64,000 bases of DNA. It comes from Gnetum montanum (Eukaryota; Streptophyta; Gnetopsida; Gnetales; Gnetaceae). The notes beneath the pieces are model-generated. The model was not told the DNA's origin, made no database searches, and saw only the letters and a program-made list of their open reading frames with translations. The translations under genes and the position numbers were made by a program. Shown piece by piece: positions 44,901 through 56,480 of this stretch. The DNA lies in the NCBI GenBank assembly GCA_015680685.1, contig MNCI01008582.1, positions 495,427-559,426 on the forward strand, in the 5' to 3' direction. Within the stretch, counting starts at the first letter, position 1, and every line of letters starts with the position of its first letter.

Positions 44901-47510
44901 TAATTGAGATCAAGACTATTTTTACCCATTTGGTTTGGTCACCTATTCTAACAAAAAATAAGCAGTGTAAAAATTTTCTTAAAAATCTTGCTTTAATTGT
45001 CTCTTTTTTTGTAATTTTTTTAAATATTTTTAGCATGTTCTATATTTATTACTGATGATAACATGACTCTATTCACAAGTTCATTGACTTATTTGTAAGA
45101 AGTTGCAAGTTTATTTATGATTGAACTATCATTATGCTACCTTTTTTCTTGAACTTTTTCTTTTTGTTTCACTTATTTTAACTAATTCTTTTGATTTACC
45201 TTTTATCTCATTTGTTAATTATTGTTTACTTTTCCTATACTAGTTGTTATACTTTTAAAATTAAATTTTTCCCTAAAACTAGCCATTTTTATTATTTTAA
45301 AACTAACTGTTATCTGCTACACTTCAACTAGCCATTAACTAGAAAGATATTTATAGTCTCTTATCATTGAGAAATCAACAGCAACTAATGATGAATCTAG
45401 CATAATTCAAAACCTCTAGCAAAAAAACAATATGCAAGATATGGATGATACAGTCATGTAATTTCTATATGTTGGTATGCATGCTCCTTGTTGAATATCG
45501 TGATGTTTGATGATGGTCTTATGGATTGATGTTTGATAGAGCTAGCACCAAAGGAATGGCCAGTTGGTTATTGAGGACCCTGCAGCCATTATTCAATTCA
45601 CCTCCACCATCTGCAACAGTCGAGGCTCTTACCTCAAGCCCAATCCCAAGGAAGAGGAAGAATTGTAGTGTTATCTAGATCTTCAATAGGCTTTAGACTC
45701 CAAAAAGTTCAAAGGGCTTGTAATGGTGTGGACCTCTGACATCAGTTGTTAATTTAAATTATAATTAAGTCTTGTAGGCACAGTTGGAATAGAGACCTGC
45801 AGTAGTCTAGGCCTTTAGAAGAGTACACATGACAACGTAACACACTATACACTATGCAAGCAGTACTAGCCTCTCTATTTTTTATGTTGGTTTAGTAGTG
45901 GTGGGATGATTATGGGTCATTTCTAATTTTGAATTAACATTTAATAGTCCGATATGATTGTTTGTATGTTATGATAACGTGTTTTGTGCAACATGACTAC
46001 CCATGTTTTATAACCAAATCCACAGTCATGTCTGTGAGTCAATTAGGAAGTGTTTTTAGTTTATTCCTACTTAGTGAAAGGTGACCTGACTCTTTTTAAC
46101 ATTTTATATCAAGCTGAAGGGCCTGCAATCTCTATTGACAATCAACCTAGAAGTTAGATTAGACTAGGTTATAGTTAGTTAAGCTAGACTTTTCTCTTTG
46201 GTACTTGTATGTCTTCATAGCCTTTAGTTGGCACAGAGCTTATGCATTTGTATTTGTCTCATGTTAGTGCAGATCGTTGTGTTTACTTCCTTTTTACTAA
46301 TTATTTTCCAAATACAGACAAGTACGCTTTGGTATATTGCACATTTTATAAGGCAATTTTGTTACGCACCTAGTTTAGGTGTGTAGTGATGATGCATTTT
46401 TTCTTCATGTTTTGATGACCATAATTTTGGTGATATCAACTTGGCATTTCTTTTCTGTTATGCGAGTTTGACCCTAATGGTCAAAAACTAGTAGGAGTCA
46501 CATGTCCTGTATTGATTCTAGCATTGTCTTTGGTTATTTGATGAATTATTCTCACAGGCAGCAGGAATGCTCTTTTTCTCTCCATAAGGTTCTGTTTTAA
46601 TTTCTATTTTTATTTCACTGTTAGATATTTGATATTTGATCACACCATTGACTACTGGTCCTACATACTGGCATTTTGTTTCAGCAATGCATGAACTTTG
46701 ATAGTGGACAAGTTATGTTTGGCATTCCAAGGGCTACTGTACTATATTGCACTACATGTCTCTTGTGATTTGGCTATCTTTTCTGCCCTCCGAAACCTGT
46801 TTTAACCGAGGGACATTTCTACGTCCAATATTGATTTCCTTCCCTTGAGCCATTTCCTATTATTTATGTATTTTCTTTTACTGATATTAAGGATGCCCTC
46901 TGTATTGCCACTGTTATTCTGTCTATGGCATCCTCAATTTACATATGCAAAGTGTCAGTGTAATGACTCCCTTTTTAGGTAACGCCTTCTAGCCTGAGTT
47001 AGGCTTGGGGGGGTGGGGGGGTGGGCGGCTGTGTTACATCACACACTTGTTCTCAGTACTTCATGAAGAAGCATTCTCTTTATCCTTTCTTCATCTTTTC
47101 CGGCATCCATTTCTGGGATATCTACCATTTATGCATTAGTTTCAGGGACTGAGCAAGGAATTTGTGATTGTGTCAAATTTGACTAAAGTCCTTGATTTAT
47201 GGCACCAACATCACAAACAAAAAGGCACAAAGTTTTTGGTTTATTTTTAATGTCAAACTACAGAATCAGTCAAGTCACAAACCAAAGGATTAAAGGATCA
47301 ACACACCAATCTTCGTCAGTTCCTCAAAAGAAAACGTTCCAGCATACAATTGTATTAACAACAAATCACAAGGTAGAACAACAGCATATGATTATTTAAG
47401 TATATCAAACAGTTCACTCCGACCAGACAGCTAACACAAAGTGACAAATAAAGGATGATAATGTGAACGTTATAAAAAAAAGGTACTTAATATTGAGATA
47501 AGCATAGTAC
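44901..47510. other. Intron sequence with one inverted repeat copy
   Basis: No gene recognised. The block at 45265-45375 is the uninterrupted, inverted copy of the repeat that LINE-E splits. A G-rich run lies at 47007-47025. Confidence 0.5.
45265..45375 (-). repeat. Uninterrupted copy of the repeat split by LINE-E
   Basis: Its complement reads AGAGACTATAAATATCTTTC, then TAGTTAATGGCTAGTTGAAG and AATAATAAAAATGGCTAG. These match the sequences left and right of LINE-E (24060-24080 and 28326-28400). Confidence 0.75.
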
Positions 47511-47576
47511 CGTCAGAGGCGTTGAAAGACTGGTGGTGCGCAAGATTGCTTCTGCAATGCTATAGCCATACCAAGG
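47511..47576 (-). CDS. Methyltransferase gene exon 3
   Basis: The exon lies between GGCTATAG and GTACTA, is 66 nt, phase 0 at both ends, and encodes PWYGYSIAEAILRTTSLSTP plus LT. PWY-x2-x-IAEAILR is a conserved block just before the SAM-binding strand in plant DUF185 proteins. Exon 4 continues it in frame after 24,280 bases. Confidence 0.88.
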
Positions 47577-47846
47577 CTATAGCCAAACATTTAAAAACGA
47601 GGGCACTTAAGTCAGAATCAAAAAACTGGCACATAATGAAAAATCAGAATCTTTATTTTTTAAAAAATGAAATAAATAATAGAAACTTGGCTATATAAAC
47701 AATAGTAGAAATCAATATCAACAATAATCCAGCTCTAAATTCTAACTATATGACATGCATTTTAAAGAAAGAACCAAAAATACAGCCATGTATGCTAGCC
47801 TAAGATACCACTGTCAATGAAACAGAAAAGGAATTGACAATGTCAC

Positions 47847-47929
47847 CTTGAACAATTCAACAGGTGTAAACCAGGCAATATCATTTTTCTTGTAAAGGAA
47901 ATCCAAATGTTTCATGTAAGCACTCCTCC
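47847..47929 (-). CDS. Methyltransferase gene exon 2
   Basis: The exon lies between TTGTTTCAG and GTGACA, is 83 nt, and encodes RSAYMKHLDFLYKKNDIAWF followed by TPVELFK. ISWFTPVELFKP-type sequence is typical of the plant members of this family. It takes phase 1 from exon 1 (codon G+GG) and ends in phase 0. It is 270 bases from exon 3. Confidence 0.88.
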
Positions 47930-50206
47930 CTGAAACAAACGATAAAAAGATTTAGAACCTCATACCAAACAAAACATGAAAACCAACACTTGCCAGGAGA
48001 AAAGGAATATTTCTTGGGAACAGGCTGTATAAAATTGAATATATGTTTTCAACATTCTTCCCAGAAATCTAGATCTATATTCTATGCATTTTTCATAATT
48101 ATTAGATACTGAGACGCTAAACTTTCACGGTTATAGATTCCAGTGCTAGATGCATTAAAGAATAGCTTCAAAATGTGGATTGGATTGCAGATTACCTTTT
48201 CAAGCAAAAGATTCTAGATCATAGATAGCCTGGAATCATGTCCGAAAATTGCATATAACCATATAATTAAGAAACCATTTAAAATAATGATGTTAAAGAT
48301 TTTTGCAACAGACAAGTACTTATATATCAAGAAAACATTCAAAATACTTAGTTAATTGTTATGACACATGAAAGATGCTGCAACTAAGCTGTGCCCAAAA
48401 CATAGACACATTAACTCAGATTCAAAAGGGAAATTTTCATTCTAACTTTCTAAAAAACAATGCATTGGTACTACTACTAGATTGTTAATAGACTATTAAT
48501 ACAGAGAATCCCAATAACACATTGCAACTAAGCTTCTAGAAACACAGACACCAGAACTTTCATTCCCGCGTTACTACAAAATACAGCAAAAATTGAAATG
48601 CAAATAAATGAACTCAGGATTGGCAATGAAGTTCTTGTTCTATGCAAGAAACATATATCCTGCCTGAAAACAATGATTTCGCTCTGCATTTTCCAGTGCA
48701 CTTTTATTTTCTACAATGCATTGTACTATGAATTTTTATTTTTGATGTTGCAGACATTAAACTTTTCAAAAAAAAAAATTGCATTTTTCAAAGGCACAAA
48801 TCTGCAATCGCATTGAATCAAAAAATTGCCACAAATCATGATTCCAAAATAGCAATTTTGCTACCACACTTTTTCCATAGATCCTCTATATCATAATCCT
48901 GATCTGATTTAAACTTTTTGTTGGATCATACAAATTGTGATCCCAATCAGCATGTTCAAACTATAATTGAAAGTAAACTGTTACATTATATCTATTATCT
49001 ATCCAGAAAGACTAATAATAACCTTTCTTTAAAAAATTTACATAAAATTTGTTTATTCTGCATTAACCTAGGTATCAATTGTAGAATTCAAAATGTAATT
49101 TATAAAATGCATCTTATAAAAGTAACCTATAAAATTCTTTATCATTATTCATCATCATTTTCCTAGCCTTTTCCTAACAATATGAGATAGCCTATAAAAA
49201 AGTTTTCCATCATTCACTTCTATTAATACCTAAATCTTGGATATCTTTATTTATTCTTTGAAACCAAATGATCTCTTTATTGTTTCCTCTTAACTTAAAT
49301 AAAGAACTATCTTCTACATGCACTCTTTGATCTTCCTGGCACATAACTAGACCACCTAAGACAACCTTTGTTAATCTTCTCAGCGTGCTACCAAATTTGT
49401 TCAACATGATTATCTAAATATATCTGCAATCTAGTAATTTCCATTTTAAAAAATTTCATATACCTTGTAGCTAAGGAGGGAAGATCAGGTTAGTTTCAGG
49501 AGCAAGTGATAGGGTGAGCGGAGAAGATGGAAAGTTGTTCATTTCTCTCTCCAGAAGAAGCTTTCGCTATGTTTGTGTTCTGAAAATCAGAATTCAAGAT
49601 TTCTTCTTTCATGCACTTTCTAAGGACTGTTTTTACATATATATACATGTCACAAAAAAAGACAACATAGTGAGCTAGAGGTTACAGTATGTACACTTCA
49701 TTTTAGAGTGATTGTTGTAACCTTGAAACCAAGCAACTGTTTATCTACTTTGACTCATGTTAGTTTTTTATTTCTTTAACCTTAGTTGAAGGCCACATTA
49801 GGTATTCCTTATCGCTGTTAATAAGACAAACAAGGCTGCTTAAGAACAGAGGAAGAAACCATTGTTAATTACCCATTTCTTGATATTAGCTACATTATTG
49901 TTCATCTATGACAAATTATGTTGAGAAAATCCACTGGACTACATTGACATACAAGCAAAACATGTGTTCGAATCCTTTCCCATTTATGAACCCCAGCTCA
50001 CTTTAAAAATGCAAAACAAACACCCTTTTCCCCTTCTTGTAGGAACTCAATTCATTAGTGTGCCACTGACAACTCTCCGTATTCGCATGATATTGGTTTA
50101 AATTCACGAAAATCAGAGATATAACAGTTGAACAGAAAATGCATAATCTCAAGCACACAAACAATAGCAATAGATAAGGATCGAGAAGAAACAATGAAAT
50201 GAGTAC
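47930..50206. other. Intron between exons 1 and 2
   Basis: AT-rich; no transposon or gene recognised. Confidence 0.6.
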
Positions 50207-50336
50207 CTTCCAGCTTGCCAAATGTAATGGCTTTGTCAAGTAAACCAACTGCACCAGACCTTGTTACAAAGTACCCAAAATGAGGATCGTACAGGACCGA
50301 GTGGATGAAGTCTCTCACCTGAATCGCCGCTTGCAT
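50207..50336 (-). CDS. Methyltransferase gene exon 1 of the recognisable coding part
   Basis: The exon encodes MQAAIQVRDFIHSVLYDPHF, then GYFVTRSGAVGLLDKAITFG and KLEG, and ends at the donor GTACTC. The VRDFIHS-x-LYDP-x2-GYF block is the N-terminal mark of plant DUF185/MidA proteins. The start is placed at ATG 50336 because an in-frame stop lies about 12 codons upstream. Family members usually have an organelle transit peptide, so the true first exon may lie upstream (see 50614-50694). The 130-nt length leaves phase 1, matching exon 2. Confidence 0.85.
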
Positions 50337-50613
50337 CAGCTTCTTAAATGGGAATTTGAAAATGAGATTTTATCGCGTACAAAATTTTATTCGAAACTTG
50401 CAAAACATACCAAAATTGATCTATTTTCGACTAAATCGGCAGGAGTTTTGCCAAAGGAGAGAGCACGTTTTAAAATAAAACAGCAGTAGTGCTTGCCGCT
50501 GTTGTTGTTTTCTGCGTTAAAACGAAAACTCCATAAGCTGAATCCGAAACCAATTTCAAACTAAGGAGAGAAAGCGTGGATGCATGTAGGCTGCAAAGAA
50601 CGTGTTGGCATAC

Positions 50614-50694
50614 CAGTAGCAATGTAGCGAGCAGTCTTTGTAACAACATGCGTAGTTGCACACTGCAGCACAGCATTCGAGCAGAAGCTGCCAC
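50614..50694 (-). CDS. Candidate first exon (transit-peptide-like)
   Basis: The stretch encodes MAASARMLCCSVQLRMLLQR plus LLATLLL, Arg-containing and without acidic residues, as in mitochondrial presequences. A donor GTATGC follows at 50613. Splicing to an acceptor after TTTAAG, at 50342, would join it in phase 0 to KLMQAAIQVRDF. This is a model from splice signals only. Confidence 0.3.
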
Positions 50695-50699
50695 TAAGA

Positions 50700-51820
50700 A
50701 TCACTGCTGTTCCAAAAGACTTGAAATTGCGCATTTTGTTTCAAATAACGCACGCATGCACCTGCGAGCCCACTTCAACAAGGCTTCTAACTTCTGTACC
50801 GTGCCTGGTCTCTTGGGTTGGCACCAACCCACACAAAAAAATGGATTGTCCGTATCGAAATTTTTTGGTTTTTCGTGGTCTTAATGCATGATTTTTGGTT
50901 TCATGAACACTTCGCGGGAGTTTTATCACATACAAGTTTTTTAAGTCAATACATGGAAGCAGTTAGTTCACTGTCAACTGTTTGTCTCGAATTTGCAGTT
51001 GAAATCACCTTTATGCATCATTTTAAGAGTTAACATGGAATTATGGTTAAAAAATTTTGTAAAATGAATTCTGAACTGCTTTGTCTTATTGGTATAAGAG
51101 ATGGATGTAAACAAAAAATTTTAGTATTTGTTCCTTTAAATGATTTATTGTAAAGAGAAGGAGAATACTCTTTCTAAAGACAAAGGAAAGTATGAAAGGA
51201 AAAAAATAAACAAATAGCAACAATACTTTACCAAATACAAATTAATTTTTCAACTTTCACTAAAAACTTTTTTACTTGAAGTTATAACTAAAAAACATCT
51301 TTAAGAATCTCATATTGAACTCTTGTATATAGGTCATGGTTATGCTCATGCTACTTCCAAATAGAATATAGAACAAGCAGCTAAAAATGCTTCTAAATAC
51401 AAAAAAAAAGAAGTGGATAAATTAGGTTAAATACAAAAAAAAGAATGATATCATTGATCCTTGGTTAAAAGTTCTTGCAACTAGATGTCACCTCCCAAAA
51501 TTAACCATGGGGAAAAACATGGGATCACTAAATTGCATGAATAAAATTCTTAGAAAACCATATATGTCATATAAAGTTCTTACAGTCTAAAAATCTATCC
51601 TTGGAAACCCTTGATACACTACATGTGAATCCTTATAATGCAATAAGTATACTTGAACATGCCAGTAAGAAACAAGAACTTTAAAATTACCATGGAATGT
51701 TACACCAACATTCCATATATATATATCCTCTAAGCACAAAGCGTACAAGAGATCCAAGACAACTACATGGATCATTTTACAATCCAACATGTAGTTCCAA
51801 TAATACAAGAGTACTTGAAT
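50700..51820. other. Upstream flank of the host gene
   Basis: The promoter should lie here if the gene begins near 50340-50700. No convincing TATA box or other gene was identified. Confidence 0.4.
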
Positions 51821-51825
51821 CCTCC

Positions 51826-52731
51826 TAATGAGCAGTGGGTATTCCCTATGCCAAATCATATGAATCGCCAGCATGTACACATAATCCAATCAAATTCCAT
51901 GGACTTCTTTTACCTAACTATCCTAGATCCTTAAATAGTAAAAGATATGGTTAATGGTCATTGTCTTACCAATCATTACTTATGTTAATTTGTTCATATA
52001 GCTAAGTATGATTGAGGTGTAAAATATATATTTTTATAATTTTTACTATTTACCTTATTTGTAAAATGATTAAATAAAGGAAGGGTTGAATATTTAACTT
52101 TACCAATTAAGTAACTAAACTATCTTAAATGTGGAGCATCCATTCCCAATTTCCATACACATCCTCAACCTATACCAACATTGATGGGTTACCAAGTGTT
52201 TACTACTAGGCATACAAAGTATTCACTACTACAATTACCAAGCACTAGTGCATTATGCTCAAGGTGGTTGTACTCATGTTACTTATAAAATAAAATATTA
52301 AATGCTTAAGTGCAAGAAATTAAACTCCATTCTAAGTACAATACTATAAAGTAAATTTAAACTAATCCAAGTGGTACAATTAAAATAAGAAATCTCGATT
52401 TTATTGCCATTCATGTAACTGTATCTAGGAAGATATTGCACTCGAATAAAATTCCATACAATTAATTCAATCCACAATGTGGACACTTAGAGGGAAAATT
52501 TCACTAAGTTATACACAAGAAAACTGCAAGAGTGTGGCTAAGGAATTGACCAAATGATGTCATAAATGTGACTACTATCCATACATATACAAGCTTCGAG
52601 AGGATTAGCGTCAACATACATGCGCCAATGCATCCCAAGATGCATTGACAAGGCTACGTTGACAAGCATGCATCAATAGGGCTACCTCAATGGACATGTG
52701 TCGAGGTAGCTACCTTATTGATGCTTCATCA
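51826..52731 (-). repeat. 3' LTR of the second Athila-like element (906 bp)
   Basis: On the minus strand it begins TGATGAAGCATCAA after GTGGGGGTA and ends CTGCTCATTA at 51826. Internal blocks (CTCTTGCAGTTTT, TTATTCGAGTGCAAT, GCTTGGTAAT, GGATGCTCC) align with the plus-strand LTRs. No matching 5' LTR lies in the window. Confidence 0.8.
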
Positions 52732-52741
52732 TACCCCCACA
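52732..52741 (-). promoter_or_regulatory. Polypurine tract of the second element
   Basis: The minus strand reads TGTGGGGGTA directly before the LTR, equivalent to CATGGGGGTA at 40741-40750. Confidence 0.6.
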
Positions 52742-52849
52742 ACTAACTAAGAACATGTTTACAGATAAACAAACTGAGATTGATTTTCTTACAAAATTAG
52801 GAAAAGTATGGAACTAATTGACTAACTCTAACAAATAAAATAACTCTCA

Positions 52850-54960
52850 AGTACCATTTCATACAAATAAAAAATTAGTACAATTTAACAACAATTGGCA
52901 TGTGCCTATTGGTTAGATGAAAATGGGATGAAGTATTAACATTGTGCCTAGAGGGGGAGGCTCCTATGGTGTGAAGGGTCTTTCATCACGTCCTTGCTTT
53001 GTTGGAGGCCTAGGTTGTTGTGTTACCACTACCAAAAGTTGAAAGGCATCAAGAAGTGCCTTCACCTTTTTCTCTTTGCCTTGTAGATCATGAATGGTTC
53101 AAGCTACTTCACCTAGATGAGCTAGTACTGGAATATTCCATGAGCATGCCAATGTAGGAAGCATCTACTTTATGTTGATAAACTAGGCTACAAATTATTT
53201 ACATTCGATGTCCAATGTATGGACAATGTTTTGTAGATCCTAGTAGTCACCTATTCTCCTGGTCATGTTTTCAAAAACAAATCTTTGATTAGTGAATTTG
53301 CTTTTGATAACCTCAAGCTCCATGTTGACCACTTCTAACTTCTGTTTAGTCTCTTTGCAGAGCTTGAACTCTACCTCATAGAGGAGATAAGAACCAACCA
53401 CCTTCTTTTATAATTTTGATCTATGCCTCTCTATTGTCAACATTACCAAGGTTACATATTGAAGGTTGGTAAGCTCTATGTGTTCGGTCATCTCTTTGAT
53501 CTTCGACTCCTTTGACAAAATCTCCACTTAGTTGTATGAGTTGATTCCATTAAAGATTAGCTACCACACATCGGCTCTTTCTTAGAGTTACTAGAGTGCT
53601 TTGTTCACCTTCACCTCAGTGAACTTAATTTTTTTTTTATTCACTTCCTTAATCATCTTGACCTAGTTCTTGTAGTGGTTTTTAACTCATTCATATTTTA
53701 GGGTCTAATTTTTCCAAGTGGAAACCTCAATTGTAGCCTTTTGGTGAAAGGCATGAACTTTCTCATTGAGAAATTCCTATATTCTATAGCCAACCTTATC
53801 AAGTCTCAGTTTACCTTGGCAAGTTATTCTCATTGCTAGTAAATATACTCCACCATTTGGTCTTTTTGTTCCACAGCATTCCATAGGTGATGATTATCTC
53901 AAGTTATCACCAAATTTTCTATGCAAACTTGATGAAGATCATGGTCAGTAAAATTCACCATTTCTTCTAAGAGTGATACATCAAACATAGCCATTTCCTT
54001 AGCATTCTTAGCCTCTTGATATTTCTATTAAATTTTTTGAAAAGCTTCATCTCTAGTGAGTTTTGGCTTGATAATGGTAGGGTCTAACAAGTGAGCTTGT
54101 AGCTTTGCAGGCTCAGCAGCCAAATGTTGATTACTAATAATGGCATTCTCTAGTGTCACATTCATGATCAAGAGCTTGTCCATTACCTCTAGTGGTTACA
54201 AAAGGATATTTGATATGTCTCTGGGAGGTCAAAAATCTTTGAAATTGATTGCCCAGCTCCAACTAGTTGCTCTAAAACTTCTTCATGTTGGGCTACACTC
54301 ATCCTTCTACTTCTTGCTCCTATTGATGCTTGTACATCTACCATGACAACAACATCAGGTAGAGATACTACAAAAGCACTTTGAGCTTCTCCAATGTGGT
54401 CCAGCACCACCTATGCTACTATCTCTTATCTCTTGTATGACATAAATAGGATTGTTGCCTCCTCACCTTCTTTTAGCATTACAAAGAAAGCTACTACATT
54501 CCCAAAAATTTTAGAGAACGCCTTTTTTGGTATATATACAATTATTTCTTTAGCATCAGGATTAGAGTGAATGGATGCCTAGTTTCTTTGTGAAGAGAAC
54601 AATTTTTTGATATCATCATCTAGGCATTAATTGTCCTTGTGACCTCATTTAGATATCTCATGGTTGGTTTGTACACCAAAGATTCTCCACCATCTCTAAA
54701 GGCTTCTTGTTATTGCAACTACTACTCTCTAAGCTTCCTTAGAAGCTCTGCAGCTACCAACATTATAGGTGTTATCTTTGATGCTATAGGTAGTGGTGAT
54801 GCTACTTGCTCCTTCTCTTGAAGCTTGCTAGGTGCTTTGCCTTTCATTATTTCCAGCCATGATGCTACAAGAGCTCTACAAACCACATCATTAAAGTAGT
54901 GGGCTATCCCTCCCCTTTTATAGACTTTTTTGATGAGGCAAGGGAAAGGGAGTGTCTTCC
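52850..54960 (-). pseudogene. 3' ORF of the second element, C-terminal part
   Basis: Minus-strand blocks RKTLPFPCLIKKVYKRGGIA, DVQASIGARSRRMSVAQHEE and VLEQLVGAGQS match RKALPFPCLIKKLCQREGII, DVQTSIGTIRGRINAMQHEE and LLDRLVRTGQL of the plus-strand element. The remainder to 52850 keeps the coiled-coil character with many stops. Confidence 0.75.
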
Positions 54961-54964
54961 TAAC

Positions 54965-55753
54965 TGATGAGTGGCAAGGTACCCCTACACTCAACCATAC
55001 GAAACGAGCGTAGCATGCCCGATCCGATCGAACTCTATAGAATGGACTAGTTGTGGCACCTAGATCGTTAACCTTAGGTCGTAGTTCACTGTCTTCCCAC
55101 CTGGACTAGTATTTATATTTGTCACATATGGTTTAGTCCAGAGTGAGGTGTATGATGTGTTCCTAATTATAACGCTACTCCTGAAGGTAGTGGGAAATAA
55201 CATTAACTAAGCTAAGCTAGGAGGAAAAGGGTAAGAAAGTCTAATCTAGCCTAAGTGCAACGAGCAATCGATTCCTTGATCAACCGTACACATCTTGGAC
55301 CTCATGCACGACTACCACTAGGATTACCAAGCGTAGATCCTAGGTACACCACTGGGCTACCAAGTAGTCACACTTAAATGATCGTAATCAAGTCGTACTT
55401 GTTTCACATTCTAGGAGTTTAAGGGTGAGAGAGAGAAAACAGTAAATAACATTAAATAAATAACAAAGTGAATGCTGCAATGATGAAGTAATCTCGATCT
55501 TTATTGCTGGTCATGTGCATGTCCAAGTACGTCACACTCGAATAAAGAATGTCGTACAATTACATTCACCACACTGCAGGCAGACACGGGAAAAAATAAT
55601 CTATCTTTGGAGTGGTCAAACTGCCAAAGCTTCGCTACTTCTAACTCCTCACTAATGATGAACAAGGGAGAGCTGCTTCTTATTTATAGACATTGCGATG
55701 GACTATGATATCACGTACGCGATATCGCGCTTATGAAATATCGCGTCCCATCA
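54965..55753 (-). mobile_element. Solo LTR (789 bp) with TSD CTAAC, inside the 3' ORF
   Basis: On the minus strand it starts TGATGGGACG and ends CCACTCATCA. TATAAATAAG lies near 55690. CTAAC at 54960-54964 and 55754-55758 is a perfect target duplication. The end GGTTGAGTGTAGGGGTACC matches the Athila-like LTR ends (GGTTGGGTGTAGGGGTACC), so it belongs to a sister family. The U3 has GCGATATCGC palindromes. It inserted between the codons equivalent to ENEH and RRKALPF of the plus-strand 3' ORF, then lost its interior by LTR recombination. Confidence 0.92.
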
Positions 55754-56480
55754 CTAACATTCTAATTCTCAATGAAATACTTCTCTATTTTAACAAATAT
55801 GAGTTCTGGTAGAATGACTGGAAATTTTCCACTTAGAGCCACACATGCATTGGTGGAGAAAGTTGTTACATTTCTTGGCTTCATCGTTGCACTAAGAAGA
55901 TACACTATAATCTTGAAATATGCTTGCTCCACCTTAGTGAGAATACCCTACTCCTTATGGTCCACTCCATAATATCATTAAATCCACTCTTTCATGGCCT
56001 CTAGGTCTACTTGAGTGGATATCTCTACCAACTTTGCCCCAGTGTTGGGTAATCCGAGGGCTTCTATAATTGATTAAACTAAGTAAGAGATGGTGATGTC
56101 CTTTATTTTAATGATGGCATCCCCTTTTCGGTTGTTACAAAAGAGAGAAGATTTTTCCATGTACCATTCACCATAGTTATAGAGAATGGGCCATAGTGGA
56201 AACCCTTGGAGTTATGTTCTGATCTGTTCTAGTGCAAGCTCTAGGAATGGTTTGAAGCTCGCCTCTCATAGAATGGATCTTTGAATTGCCTTGGTATAGA
56301 ACTTCTACAAGCAAGCCTTTGTAAGTGTGATCTTTAAATTAGATTGTGGTCTTGGAACTTTGTCTAGCCTGGAATTCCCTATTTCTATTATGAGAATTTG
56401 ATGAACAAATTTGACCCTCGACTTCTCATGTAGAAGTCCAGTAGCATGGCTAGCCTCAGTTGCTTGCTCTTGGGGTTGCT
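55754..56480 (-). pseudogene. 3' ORF of the second element, N-terminal part
   Basis: Minus-strand blocks FKPFLELALEQ, GFPLWPILYNYGEWYM, IKIKDITISY, EALGLPNTG and TFSTNACVALSGKFPVILPELI match FGPFLEHAPKE, SPMWPIITSTREWYM, VKIKDISMSY, AALGLPKIG and TFST...ACAALSGRFPVNLAQLI of the plus-strand ORF. It is followed by the solo LTR. Confidence 0.8.

Larger units (their letters stand above)
21326..50336 (-). other. Extent of the methyltransferase gene within the window
   Basis: Five exons joined by GT-AG introns of about 2277, 270, 24280 and 1685 bases span 29 kb. The long intron holds LINE-E, a 13.2-kb Athila-like element and a further LTR fragment. The 3' end of the gene lies beyond 21326, probably left of the window. 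No coding frame upstream of 50336 is certain. Confidence 0.8.

Noticed and set aside
50576-50884. Plus-strand ORF upstream of the host gene
   Set aside because: No motif and no supporting context; the region is the presumed 5' end of the minus-strand gene.
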